A stretch of DNA of 64,000 nt. It comes from Lumbricus rubellus (lineage: Eukaryota > Annelida > Clitellata > Crassiclitellata > Lumbricidae). The position numbers and the translations under genes are program-made. The stretch covers positions 113,501-177,500 of the forward strand of contig OX243826.1 in NCBI GenBank assembly GCA_945859605.1. The letters run 5' to 3'. Positions 53,540-64,000 of the stretch are shown here, piece by piece (the stretch's first letter is position 1; each line of letters opens with the position of its first letter). The notes beneath the pieces are model-generated. The model was not told where the DNA came from, ran no database searches, and worked only from the letters and a program-made list of their open reading frames with translations.

Positions 53540-56500
53540 GTAAGTAGAAAGCTTTTATTAGATAGGCTATTACTCATAGTCATAGACCTCCCTATCATAA
53601 TGTTCACAGCAAATTAATTAATTGACTATTAAATTTTATTGACGAAATTTTATTTACGGAATATGCCTAACAATAATTGTAAGTGATAGGCATACGAGTC
53701 AGTGTTTAATCTAGTCCCCACCCGCTGGGGGGGGGAATTCAGGTTTCTGGGGGGGGAGACAATTGAGTGTCCGAAAGACGCTGACGAGGCGCGTAGCGCC
53801 GAGACCCGTAGGGGAGGGGTATGGGGAGGGGGACAGCCCCTCCCCATCAGAAACTTTTTGAATTTCCACATTGCATAGGGTAGCATTTTAAGGCACCATC
53901 TTAACAAAATACCTGTACTTTTTCAGAGCCTCATCAGAAACTTTTTGAATTTTCACATTGCATATGGTAGCATTTTATGGTACCATCTTAACAAAATACC
54001 TGTACTTTTTCAGAGCCTCATCAGAAACTTTTTGAATTTCCACATTGCATATGGTAGCATTTTAAGGTACCATCTTAACAAAATACCTGTACTTTTTCAG
54101 AGCCTCATCAGAAACTTTTTGAATTTCCACATTGCATATGGTAGCATTTTAAGGTGCCATCTTAACAAAATACCTGTACTTTTTCAGAGCCTCATCAGAA
54201 ACTTTTTGAATTTCCACATTGCAATGGTAGCATTTTACGTACTCTTTTAAGGTGCCATTTTAGCAAAATAACTCCATTAGACTATTCAGTACTGATAAAA
54301 AAGTGTTTTAGGATACAATATATATATATATATATATATGATTATAATTACACTTTATGTATCGAGTTCAGCAGCTCAGTTCTCCTGTTGCTGAGTTATT
54401 CTAATGAATAAATGCAGACATGAATATAATAGTAACCTAAATAAGCTGACTTTTCAGCACTATATCAGTTTAACCCTGTTTCCCAAGATGGTCCTTTCTG
54501 AAATAATATTTAATGGTACACAAACCAACCAAGAACTAATAAACTACCGGTACCAAATTCAAGAAACCACGTGTAGTAATGATGTTGTTTTTATTTTTTA
54601 CTATATGTGTTCAAATAATAGGACCAAACATTTTGAAATTTTACAGTTTAAAATTTGAAGGATACCACTGTTGAGAAGCCATTCAGTTGTACAAAAGTAG
54701 TATTTGTACAAATATTAGCAGTAAGTTATTCTCATTTTAGCAGGAATGTGTCATATATTATAATAGTAAATAATAACATTATAACCATTAACCATATATA
54801 TATATATATGAATAGTATTACAGTATATTATAACAGTGCATGTAATACGATGATGTAAACAGCAACTAAAACTATTATCATTTTGTCAATTTTTTCTGGA
54901 GGGAATGTCATATCTGTTTTTAGTTGTGCAAAAGTAGTGTTTATACAAAATTTATTTTGTACAGTAAGTTATACTCATTGCAACATGATAGTATCATATA
55001 TAATAAATTAATAATAGTAAATAATGTCATTTTAATCTTATAATAGTAAATAACATCACGCTATAGAATAACACTTCATATAAAACAATGATGAAAATAG
55101 TAACCAAAAACCAATATCATTTTGTCAAATTTTTCTGGGGGGGGGGAAATGTCAATCCTGGGGGGGGGGGGGAACTTTCCCCCCCCCAGAGACGTCTAGA
55201 TTAAACACTGCATACGAGTGAACTTTAGATAAAATCACCTCAATAAGAACCAAAACTAATTAGTCATTAGGCCTATATATTTATAATATATAATTAGACC
55301 TTTACATGTATGTGTACAAACTCCGACAAAATATTTGCCAATAATTTTCGGTTTAATGAGCCCTTAGTCGGATAGATTCCATTACCCACAAACCAAGACC
55401 TAAAACCGACAAAATAGCTCAATGCATATATTTATTTTGCTGTAGGTGACGGAGATTCGTTGAGTTCTGCAAACTGTCAATTGACGAACAGTTGCTTTGG
55501 AGGAACGACCGACGATTTTACTCATCAAAGAGAAGCGACGCCAAAGATCAATGACATAGAAACCGATTCAAACGATGCAACTACATTCACTATCTCAGAA
55601 ACTGAAATAGCTACAGGAATGCAGATGTCACTGCACACCAAGGTACCCCGTCAAGAGCGCGCAGGACAAAAGCGCGCCGACATAAGCGCGCCGACATAAG
55701 CGCGCCGACATAAGCGCGACCCGTCAAAAGCGCGCTGGACAAATGCGCGCCAACATAAGCGCGCAGTTAACAAGATATAGAGTTAGACTAACATACAGGG
55801 ACAAAAATCTGGAGACACTCAGGAACAAACTCATGTGTCATTGTCTGCAAATATGCAAACAACGAAAGAAAATTCTAATGTCCAAAAATTAAGTAAAAGT
55901 TCTGGGAAAATTATATTGCTAAGAGTCTAATCTAATGAATCTGTAAATAACGTGAACTACGGACGAAAAATAGAATGTCCACAAAATTAAGTGACGTGTT
56001 CGAAGTTTTTTGGGGCCTATATGTGCCGTAGTTTACGCTGAGCAAATAAGCATCCAGTAGGTAGCGAACCTCCTCCTTGAATCTCGTCAATCGGCAATTA
56101 AAATTACAAAGCAGTGGTTAATTTAATTTCTTATTTGTGGACAAACAACTCTCATCAAAATAGGTGGTTGAATCATTACCTTGATGAATGGCTTTGAATA
56201 TTGGCCACATATAGGTGAGAAGTAGGCCTATAGGTGGGTAGGCCTATTGCTTTAATTTAAAAACCATGTTTTTGGGAAATTCAATTTTTATGGTGATTAT
56301 AGTTAGGTAGTATAGTTATGTTAGGTGAAGCGAAAGTACAGCCTTTGGTCCACACCGCGCTTATGTCGGCGCGCATTTGACCCGCGCGCGTTTATGTTGG
56401 CGCGCATTTGACCCGCGCGCGCTTTTGTCGGTGCGCATTTGTCGGCGCGCTTTTGTCGACGCGCTTTTGTTCTGCGCGCTTTTGACGGGACACCACACAC

Positions 56501-59500
56501 CACAAGTGTGTCGCCGGCTGCAAATTATTGGTATAAGCTTACCACTTGCACCGAATTTTCAAAGGAGGAGCAACTCACTAAAGTTACAAGCAGACGATCA
56601 CAGGCAACGAATGACGTCGCAGAGGAATCGACTGTCGCCATGACAACAGAAGACGCAATGAAATCAACCAATGACTCAAAACCGTCAAAAGGTAAATTAC
56701 AAAATATTCAAATTTAACTAATATATGGAATTGCAGTAAAACGAAGGGTCTGTATAATGTTGTTAGAGTCATATTCTATTATTGTATAAGTAACAGGTCT
56801 ATCGTTGAGTTTTATCTTCTGTGGTAAATCGCTTTGCAAGCAATTTTGCTTAATTCAAATCTCCAACTATTCTCTTTAGATTCATAGTCAATGCCTCTGA
56901 CATGCTCTATAGTAGGCTACTATACAATAGCCACCGGTGAAAAAATGCGCACAAAACGATTAATAGTTGTGAAATTGCATTTCTATCAGAAAGAACAATT
57001 GCTATTCTTTTGAGTAGGGTTTACTTCATGTAGCATTAGTTGATTGCCAATTCGGTTCTGTTTCACTGCTTAGAACAGTTTCTCTATAGCTTCGCATTGC
57101 AGGTTTTTCCTCTGGCCGAAAAGCCCATAATATTAACATTTTCGTATTATTTAGTGTCGTACGGCTTTAATTCTCTCAACATTTTGCCCTCGTGCTTCAT
57201 GCTTTACCAGTTGCAGAAAACACATTCTGTTTGGTCAGTCTGACTTTTGCGATGCTATTGATGTCCTCATAGCAACTGATCTTATCCACGTAGGCTACTA
57301 TGTTATATAGCGGCTATAGCCTACAGCAAAGGAAATCATAGTACAACGACACTCTTATTCGCTCACAAGAATTCAATACCTTTTGATCTTGCAATGATAA
57401 CTATAATCACAATAAAGATTGAATTTCCCAAAAACATGATTTTTCATTGATGACACGAGCCCTTTATACGTTCATGACCGGTATCGCAAAATACTACTGT
57501 ACAATACAATAATACAATACAATTCACTTTATTGTAACCAGAAAACAAGAAAACAATAAAAGTACAAAACATGCATGCATTGGCTACAAAGGGTGGCCCA
57601 AAAGGGATGGACAAAAATTGGACATCCCGATGGGAAGGGTCACCCAAGTAAAAAATTCCCAAGAAAAATTAATCAAGATAGCTGAAAAGAAAGAGACTAA
57701 ATCAAATTAGGTGATGACAGATTGCAGAAAAGTTTATATTGTCAAGCATGTAGAGAAACAAACTTAACTAAGTACTTAACTAAAATCTTAACTACACATG
57801 ATCATGTGCACTTCAAGTAGCTTTGGTGGAGGAAAGTAGAAGAACACGAAGTTTCTTTTTTAATACCTGCAGACTACTGGATTGACGAACGTCAATTGGT
57901 ATTGCGTTCCATACTTTAGTGCCATAAGATTTAATAGTAAAACGCTTAGTATTAGATTGAGCTCTGAAAGATATACACGGCTAACAATCAAGTTATCGAA
58001 AGGCTGGCAGTATTCGGCGAATAAAATTGCTACTTATGAGAAGGGTCTACCCCAGCAGTTGATTCAGAATTCGATTGTTAGTAAATTATACTGGTATCAC
58101 CGTATCACCTTGTGCCGTCGATTCTTCTAACCTTAGCGACCGCCATGATGAACCTTCTCCACGTATTACCGTACTATCACGATCTTCCGTCGCGTCTCTC
58201 AGTTCCCCCAAAATCATCGTCGTTCTCTCGTGTATATCTTCCATCCACCTCCTTCTTGGGCGTCCTCTCCTCCGTCCTCTCTCTCCGCAGTCCATCTAAT
58301 TTTACCAGCCGTTTGCTCGCATCACATGTCCAAAGAACACCATCTTCTGCCTTGCTGCTCTCTGTCCCAATGACGTATTCCCTCTTGCTTGTCCTATCTC
58401 TTGTAATATGGATTCATTTGTTCTTTTTCTCGATCCGTTAGGTTCTCAGTACCTTCATCCATAACCGCATTTCGCAAGCAACGATTTTTTCTTTCTAAGG
58501 CCTGTGTTTTGTTCACGTTTCACATCCATACAGCACCACTAGGAAAATCAATGCCTTTACAATTCTTGTCTTCGTCATCAGGCTCACGTGTTTATCCTTC
58601 CATATTTTATCCAGTCCCTTCGCTGTCGTCTTTCCCAATGTTATCATCCGTCGTATCTCTCTGTCACATCCACCATCATTTTCTATCATGGCTCCCAAGA
58701 AGCAGAAACTTGTCACCACCTCCATCTCCTCTCCGTCTACTTCGAAGGATTTCAATTAAACACACAATTACAGTTGGCTCGCGCGACTCTAGTTCTTAAA
58801 ACATTTTGACTTCATGTTTATTGCTTTTTAGCTGCAGAAAACAAAATCAGTTTGGTTTGGAAGTTTGACCAGACTCGCCTTTGCGATGCTCGCGATGTGG
58901 TCATCGCTAAAGATCTTATCTACGTAATGTGCATAATAGGCCTATTTTAGGTATGAAGAAGATCCTATGTATAGAGCGCTTTTATTCGCTCACGAGAATT
59001 CAATACCCTATGACCTTCTAATGATAACGTATATTGAAGACGATATTATAACTTCAATAAACATGGTCTTAATTGAGGACACGGGCGTTTTATACATCTA
59101 CGTTCAAAGCTTTTATTGTAACTGTATCTATAAGGTAGACACGGTTAAGAATAAGGTTGACAAATGGTTGTCAGGATTAGGATATTCGTCAACTTTATCT
59201 GTTGCCAATGACAATCATCTACTGGTGTTGAATGACCGTCATGACCCGCTGTATCTCGAGATTTACGATGAAGACGCGAATCTCGTTAGAAGTCTTTCAC
59301 TCCCCAGAGACTTCAGTCATCCATCCTATGTAATTCAGAAACCTAATGGAGAATTCGTTGTCAGTCACGTATCGAAAGAGACCCGTGGCACGTCTATAAG
59401 TTCCCTAAGCAGTGACGGGCAAATTATAAGTCAGCTAAAGCTGAAAGATATAGCGGGCTTCATTGATGCGCAAATGTTTTACGTCAGAGAAAGTAATGAA

Positions 59501-59926
59501 ATTTTGGCGGCTTACGCTGGAAACAATTTAATTGATTTTGCGGCTGACGTGTTCAGTGGGAACGTATATGTACGTGACAACCCTAATGGGAAATGGAACT
59601 TAACTGATCTTATTGCCGACATCAAGGACGACCCAGAAGAGACTTTTGGCAAGATAATAAATTTCCGAAACACCAATGTCCGTTTTATCCAACAGTACAA
59701 AGTTCGAATGATACATAGGTCGGATGTACTATTGTTTCTGGATGAGGAAAACGATGAAATTTTTGTTCAAGAGTATAAATTGAACGACATAATATTTTTT
59801 CTGCCTGGGGCAAAATCCTTCAAATCGAGTCAAATGGGTAACGACGAAATATTGTATTACGACACAAAAACTAAGCAGATCTTTACGGCAAGTGACGGCG
59901 TTGTGCATATTTGGACATTTAATTAG
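53476..59926 (+). CDS. Probable secreted beta-propeller protein, with a disrupted structure
   Basis: Exon 1 gives a signal peptide. Exon 2 (55446-56691, with a MITE inside) gives a Ser/Thr/Asn/Glu-rich linker with several cysteines. The last exon (about 58831-59926) gives repeated beta-strands. They connect by phase-1 introns with acceptors GCTGTAG|GT and GCTGCAG|AA. The last 320 residues contain FSHPSYVIQKPNGEFVVSHV, the type of blade seen in NHL/TolB-like propellers of invertebrate TRIM-like proteins (inference). Two problems: the MITE at 55641-56495 splits exon 2, and the frame is broken by TAG at about 58949. It is either a recent pseudogene, a disrupted allele, or spliced in a way I cannot see. 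The substrate is unknown. Confidence 0.6.
53700..55210. mobile_element. hAT-type non-autonomous element, 1,511 bp, in intron 1 of the beta-propeller gene
   Basis: Termini CAGTGTTTAATCTAG and CTAGATTAAACACTG are perfect inverted repeats flanked by exact CATACGAGT at 53691-53699 and 55211-55219. G-runs lie just inside both ends. It contains the 87-bp tandem array. No transposase seen. Confidence 0.88.
53845..54245. repeat. 87-bp tandem repeat, about 4.5 copies, inside the 1.5-kb element
   Basis: Units include CATCAGAAACTTTTTGAATT, CCACATTGCATATGGTAGCA and AATACCTGTACTTTTTCAGA. CATATGG recurs at 53961 and 54048. The period (3 x 29) makes an open frame of repeated NFHIAYGSI, which is not a gene. 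Confidence 0.92.
55446..56691 (+). pseudogene. Beta-propeller gene exon 2, split by a MITE
   Basis: 55446-55640 encodes GDGDSLSSANCQLTNSCFGG, more linker and MQMSLHT. 56503-56691 resumes with TSVSPAANYWYKLTTCTEFS and ends STNDSKPSK before the donor AAAG|GTAAAT. The 5' and 3' parts meet in one frame if the insertion and one duplication copy are ignored. As the DNA stands the element introduces stop codons, and no splice pair inside it was found that keeps the frame. Confidence 0.65.
55641..56495. mobile_element. MITE with GCGCGC-rich inverted ends, inside a coding exon
   Basis: The left end CCCGTCAAGAGCGCGCAGGA and right end, inverse of CCCGTCAAAAGCGCGCAGAA, extend for over 80 bp as repeated AAAGCGCGCCGACA modules. 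It is flanked by CACACCA at 55634-55640 and 56496-56502. The interior is AT-rich with no transposase. Confidence 0.85.
57040..57480 (+). pseudogene. Decayed duplicate of the start of the beta-propeller last exon
   Basis: CAGTTGCAGAAAACA..TTCTGTTTGG, TTTTGCGATGCTATTGATGT and TATTCGCTCACAAGAATTCA match the true exon at 58826-59110 in the same order. It carries deletions, a stop after V.IATDLIHVGYYVI and several frame changes, so it cannot code for the domain. Confidence 0.8.
57490..58085 (-). mobile_element. CR1/jockey-like LINE, 3' end
   Basis: The minus strand encodes RAQSNTKRFTIKSYGTKVWN, AIPIDVRQSSSLQVLKKKLR and VLLLSSTKAT with a stop at 57813-57815, the usual R.F....G.K.WN.IP...R...SL..FK..LK..L ending of non-LTR reverse transcriptases. 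About 320 bp of 3' UTR follow, ending in AATACAATAC repeats. Confidence 0.75.
58086..58760 (-). mobile_element. RTE-like LINE, 3' part
   Basis: The minus strand encodes SFEVDGEEMEVVTSFCFLGA, GCDREIRRMITLGKTTAKGL and VLYGCET, then with frame changes GRRRGRPRRRWMEDIHERTT and LGELRDATEDR. The DNA ends in a GGTGATACGGTGATAC tandem. 5'-truncated, without endonuclease or YADD core. It separates the decayed duplicate from the true last exon. Confidence 0.82.
58831..59926 (+). CDS. Beta-propeller gene last exon
   Basis: From 58967 the frame is open for 319 codons to TAG at 59924-59926. Upstream, after the acceptor GCTGCAG, the phase-1 frame reads NKISLVWKFDQTRLCDARDV and VIAKDLIYVM, clearly the preceding blade, but hits TAG at about 58949. 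The downstream frame resumes as YEEDPMYRALLFAHENSIPY. Dropping 22 nt would join them; a 27-nt GTAATG..TTTTAG segment does not restore the frame. Repeated strand patterns (LVLND..., FVVSHV..., ILAAYAGN, EIFVQEY, IFTASDGVVHIW) fit a propeller of five or more blades. Confidence 0.7.
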
Positions 59927-60482
59927 AAGCTAACTATATATTCAACGATGACTGAATGCGGAACATAATTATGCGAATTTCTTAGACTCCGCATAATGAG
60001 GACACACATTTGATAGCCGTCATTTTCATCGTATCCTGGCAAGCAACATTCATCTCTCAGTCAGCAGAGCATACCGATAATCTATCTGCATCAACATATT
60101 AAGCTTAATCTGAGATCCGCTGACTTCCAAAGTGTATTAAGGACTTCAGTTTTCTTGAACACTGCATCAATAGTTTGTTATGCATACAGATATTGAGCAA
60201 GCCAACAGACAATGGCGACGTTGGTTTTTAAAATCTTCTTTTTAATGTAGTCATAGAATTCTGATGTCGCGCCCGTGTAGTGTGGCCCTACCCATCTGGC
60301 GAACACTTTGCACTGCAGAGATGACGATAGGCATTCATACTGAAGTACTCACATTCATTATGAAGTTCTTGCGTGGGCCTGCTTTACTCTAAACATCAGA
60401 GCATAAAAATCATATACTTCATTATCGCAGGTCATTCTAATATACTAAGTTATGCTATCGGGTGCTGTGGCATCAAAACATT

Positions 60483-60490
60483 GAATAAAT
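60483..60490 (+). terminator. Candidate poly(A) signal of the beta-propeller gene
   Basis: TTGAATAAATAA about 560 bp after the stop codon. A second AATAAAATAA lies at 60896. No downstream GT-rich element was assessed. Confidence 0.35.
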
Positions 60491-60997
60491 AATCATCTGT
60501 ATTATGTCTCGCTAACAGTATGCTGATTTTTATAAAAGTAGTTTGCTTTAATTTTTCTACTTTGTAAGTAAAATGACTTCTCGGTAGTTTGCATTCGCCT
60601 GTAGTTAAGATCATAGTTAAGTTCGTGGATTAAGAATTTTCAAGTCCATTGTCTAGATTTGAGTTGACTACGTTTAATTCAGTTGATTACTTGAGTCGAA
60701 CGATCTATGAGGTTCATCAGTAAACTGTTTTAGGCTTTCATTATTCTTGTGCCATCCACTTAAGTTCGAATCCTTGTGAAGTTGAGATATTAGAGTTATT
60801 ATCTCTAAGGAATGTTTATCGCTTTTTAACCTCTTTTGTTTGGTAGAGTAGTCTTGCCTTATATCTAACGGTTTTGATTACATTTATTTTGTTGCAATAA
60901 AATAAGATTTCATTTGCATTTGAGTTCATTTGTTCTATGAGTCAGGTTTCGAATGAAAGCACAGATCAGGGTCGGGTTCCGAAGAGTTACACCTTGA

Positions 60998-61018
60998 CGA
61001 TGATGATGATGATGAAGG

Positions 61019-61067
<49 letters not shown>

Positions 61068-61069
61068 GG

Positions 61070-61124
<55 letters not shown>

Positions 61125-61137
61125 GGTGATGATGATA

Positions 61138-61174
<37 letters not shown>

Positions 61175-61215
61175 CGATGACGGTGATGATGATGATGACG
61201 ATGACAAGAAAACAA
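60998..61215. repeat. (GAT)n microsatellite
   Basis: GATGATGATGATGATGATGA with GAAGGT interruptions. The poly-Met, poly-His and poly-Ser frames come from the triplet run. Confidence 0.95.
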
Positions 61216-61351
61216 CGACGACGACTATAATAACAACGTGTAAATTAAACATATTATTACATAGGCCTATAATATTTCTGTGATCAGTTGTGGATGATTA
61301 CACACGGCTTTAGATGACGTCATTAGGTGTAGTATCATTAGAAGGACAAAT

Positions 61352-61420
61352 AAGGCAATTTATATAGCGCATAATCATCTCTCTCGGAGACGTCCGTCCA
61401 AACTCCAGAGATGAAAGAAC
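61352..61420 (-). mobile_element. SINE/LINE 3'-end fragment
   Basis: GGCAATTTATATAGCGC on the plus strand is the inverse of the common GCGCTATATAAAT terminus. The rest is not recognisable. Confidence 0.4.
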
Positions 61421-61751
61421 AGAAACACAGCCAATGAAATTGCGTTCATTATTATTTCGATGCTTACTTCTTCTGATCAGTTTTCACCATGAACAAAATA
61501 ATGGATTTAAGCGAATGAAAAGAGTGGATGATGTGTTTTGTAGTACTTGCCTCCCACCCCCAACCCATACCCCTCGATAGAAAATCACAGAACATCCCAT
61601 GGAAGAGGAAACGTCCCTAAACTCGGACTGGAGAGGGGTAGAATGTAATTATTCTGTTGAAAAATTGCTGCGTAAATCGTTGGTTATATGTGTGTATATA
61701 TGTGTGTGTATATATATATGTGTATATATATATGTATAATGTATATATATA

Positions 61752-62970
61752 CACCGTGATTCAATAAAAACTAAGCCAAATTGTTTTTCATATATCTCCA
61801 ATGCCTGATAACATATCATGCTAAAATTTTCCAAATATTTAGAGAATTGGACCAAGAATATGATTCCAAAATTTGATGAGATAAAGTTGAACGGATAAAA
61901 AGATATGAATATTTAAACTTCATATGCCGAAATTGCAGTTTACAAGCAATTTTCTGTCAGATTCAATCAAATGTTTCCTTATAATCTCCAATGCCTGATG
62001 ATTAATCATTCTAAAAATTTTCAGATATGTAGTGAATTGAAGTAACAATATGACCCTGACAGTATGGTTTGATTATTTAATTAAATAACATGCTCAAAAT
62101 GTCCTCCTCCTGCTTGCACACAAACCTGGAGGCACTGGCGCCATGCATTAGGCAACAGCATCGTCGATTGTCCTCTGGCCATCCCACACTTCCAACAAGC
62201 GTTGCTTCAGATCGTTTAGGCTATATCATGCATGAATTGTTGTCTGGTTGACTCGGTCTTGCATCACGCTCCACATTTCATAGTCGACAGGATTCAAATA
62301 TGGGCTGTTCGGAGGCCATAATGTGGTATAAACAAAGTTTGGCGTCTCTCTTCTCAGCATTTCGATGGTTTCTTTGGCTCTGTGGGCTGGCACTGTTCTG
62401 TTGAAAAAGAAAACAGCCTTCTGGGGCTATAGATTTCTGATAACAGGTGGAAGATGTTGTGACAGCAGAACATTGCGATAATATACTCCGTTAATTTTAC
62501 TCCAGAACCCCTGAAGTTCAAAATTGGGAACTATCAAGCATCGAAACCAGAACGAACACCATAACAGACTTGCTGAACACTGACATTTCTGGATATGTTG
62601 TTTAAATATTCATATCTGTCTATCCGTTCATATTTATGACATGATATTTTGGAATCCTATTCGTGGTTCAATTGTGTAAATATCTGGAAAATTTTATTAT
62701 GATTAATTATGAGACATTGGAGATATATAAAAAAACAGTTTAGCTGACGTTTTTATTGAATCTCACAGAAAATTGCTTGTAAACTGCAATTTCGGCATAT
62801 GAAGTTTGAATATTCATATCTTTTTATCCGTTCAACTTTATTTCATAAAATTTTGGAATCATATTTTTGGTCCAATTCTCTAAATAATTGTAAAATTTTA
62901 GCGTGATATGTTATCCGGCATTAGAGATATAAGAAAAACAATTTGGCTTAGTTTTTATTGAATCACGGTG
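61752..62970 (-). mobile_element. Tc1/mariner-type element with long doubled terminal repeats
   Basis: Termini CACCGTGATTCAATAAAAAC and the exact inverse are flanked by TA on both sides, the Tc1/mariner target. About 200 bp at each end are inverted copies, and each end contains two direct copies of the terminal unit. The minus strand encodes the transposase C-terminus NFVYTTLWPPNSPYLNPVDY, then EMWSVMQDRVNQTTIHA, with stops and frame changes. The N-terminal DNA-binding part is missing, so it is a dead copy. Confidence 0.88.
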
Positions 62971-63089
62971 TATATATGTAGCCTATATAATATTATATGT
63001 GTGTGTGGCGGTGATGTTGGCATTTCATTATCTTACACGATGTGGAACGTGTTACGAGTTGGCGAAATAAAAACTGGAGTCATTTTGGG

Positions 63090-63345
63090 TTTTATAATAT
63101 GTGTGTGTGTGTGTGTCTCCATCCCTCTCTCTTTCTCTGTTTTCCTCTATGTCGCTCTCAGCCTCTCACTACCTCTGTCTCTCTTTATTTCTACATTATT
63201 TTCGTTTTCTGTCTCTCATGTTCTGCATTTGTTTGTGTCTATGTCTGTTTCTCTGTCTGCCTCTGTCTTTGTCTATCTCTGCCACTCTATGCCTATTTCT
63301 GTCTGTCTCTATCTATCTCTGTCTGTCTCTTTCCTTTTCTGCTTG
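63090..63345. repeat. (TG)n and (TCTG)n pyrimidine-rich tract
   Basis: TGTGTGTGTGTGTGTCTCCA followed by CTCTCTGTCTG-like repeat. Leu/Ser/Cys-rich frames are compositional. Confidence 0.85.
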
Positions 63346-63845
63346 TGCGTGAATGATAACATTGTGCCAACATGTTCTTGCGTTCATTATAATTCCATGC
63401 AGCGACTTATTCTTTTTATTCCAGGAATGGTAGTCTGTCCGTTTGCATATCCGTGTTTGTATCTATGAGTGCCTCTGTATATCTGTTCGTGCATGTCAGC
63501 GTGTGTGTCTCTCTTTCAAGGTCAGTCTGTCTAACTATCCATTCCTGTTTTGAGTGGGACTTGACTTTGGGGTCTGTCCAAACATCACGTAGCCTACGCA
63601 GGAAGGGGGTAGCATGATTTATCGGATTGTCGTACAGCTGCAGTTGCCAGAGGGAAAGGTCTCAGCAACAAGTACGCAAGAGAAAGACGAAAAACGATGT
63701 TCTATAATACTGGACCATGGATGATGTCAAAGAAAGGCTACAGAAGACTGAAGAAAGAGAGAGAGAGAGAGAGACCCAAGGAGGAAAACGACAGTTCGAC
63801 AAATTTTGCCAATTTTCGTGTATCTCCAGTATTATTGTCGGCTAC

Positions 63846-63992
<147 letters not shown>

Positions 63993-64000
63993 GAAAGACA

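Noticed and set aside
53945..54250. 101-codon frame with repeated NFHIAYGSI
   Set aside because: Product of an 87-bp tandem repeat inside a transposon.
55643..56506. The exon MITE acting as an intron (donor AAG|GTACCC, acceptor CACAAG)
   Set aside because: Using that acceptor shifts the frame and meets a stop soon after; no other AG near the right end keeps the frame.
58924..58951. A 27-nt intron GTAATG...TTTTAG
   Set aside because: Far below normal intron size and its removal leaves the frame shifted.

Overview
This window is animal nuclear DNA, most likely from a marine invertebrate (deuterostome or lophotrochozoan; the sequence does not settle which). The evidence is spliced genes with GT-AG introns of about 0.3-6 kb, an axonemal dynein, a tetraspanin, dense microsatellites, and relics of L2/CR1- and RTE-type LINEs, tRNA-derived SINEs, hAT-type elements and a Tc1/mariner element. 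No bacterial operons, rRNA, CRISPR or virus was recognised.

Layout. (1) 575-22491, minus strand: the first 22 coding exons (1,525 codons, start codon included, frame unbroken) of an outer-arm axonemal dynein heavy chain closest to DNAH17. The gene continues past the left edge. A perfect RFX-type X-box lies about 250 bp upstream of its start codon. (2) 25088-36578, minus strand: a complete eight-exon, 282-residue tetraspanin with eight cysteines in the large loop (TspanC8 type). It ends about 2.6 kb upstream of the dynein start. (3) 38227-53475: about 15 kb with no recognisable gene, made of long polypurine/polypyrimidine tracts, microsatellites, minisatellites, a satellite fold-back and transposon insertions. 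(4) 53476-59926, plus strand: a gene for a probable secreted protein with a signal peptide, a Ser/Thr/Glu-rich linker and a beta-propeller-like domain. Its second exon carries a MITE, its frame breaks just before the long last exon, and part of that exon has a decayed duplicate, so it may be a pseudogene or an insertion allele. (5) 59927-64000: no gene; a Tc1/mariner copy and simple repeats.

Many insertions can be delimited to the base by target-site duplications, including a nested hAT pair (8-bp duplications GATAGGGG outside, TACGCATA inside), a hAT-type MITE inside a SINE, and a 5'-truncated RTE-like LINE with a 13-bp duplication. The abundant short SINEs share their 3' end (TCGGGAGCGCCTCTGAGTA ... 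GGGGCGCTATA) with the L2/CR1-like LINE relics in the same introns, which points to a SINE/LINE partnership. The three host genes show no functional link beyond neighbourhood; the dynein belongs to cilia and sperm flagella.
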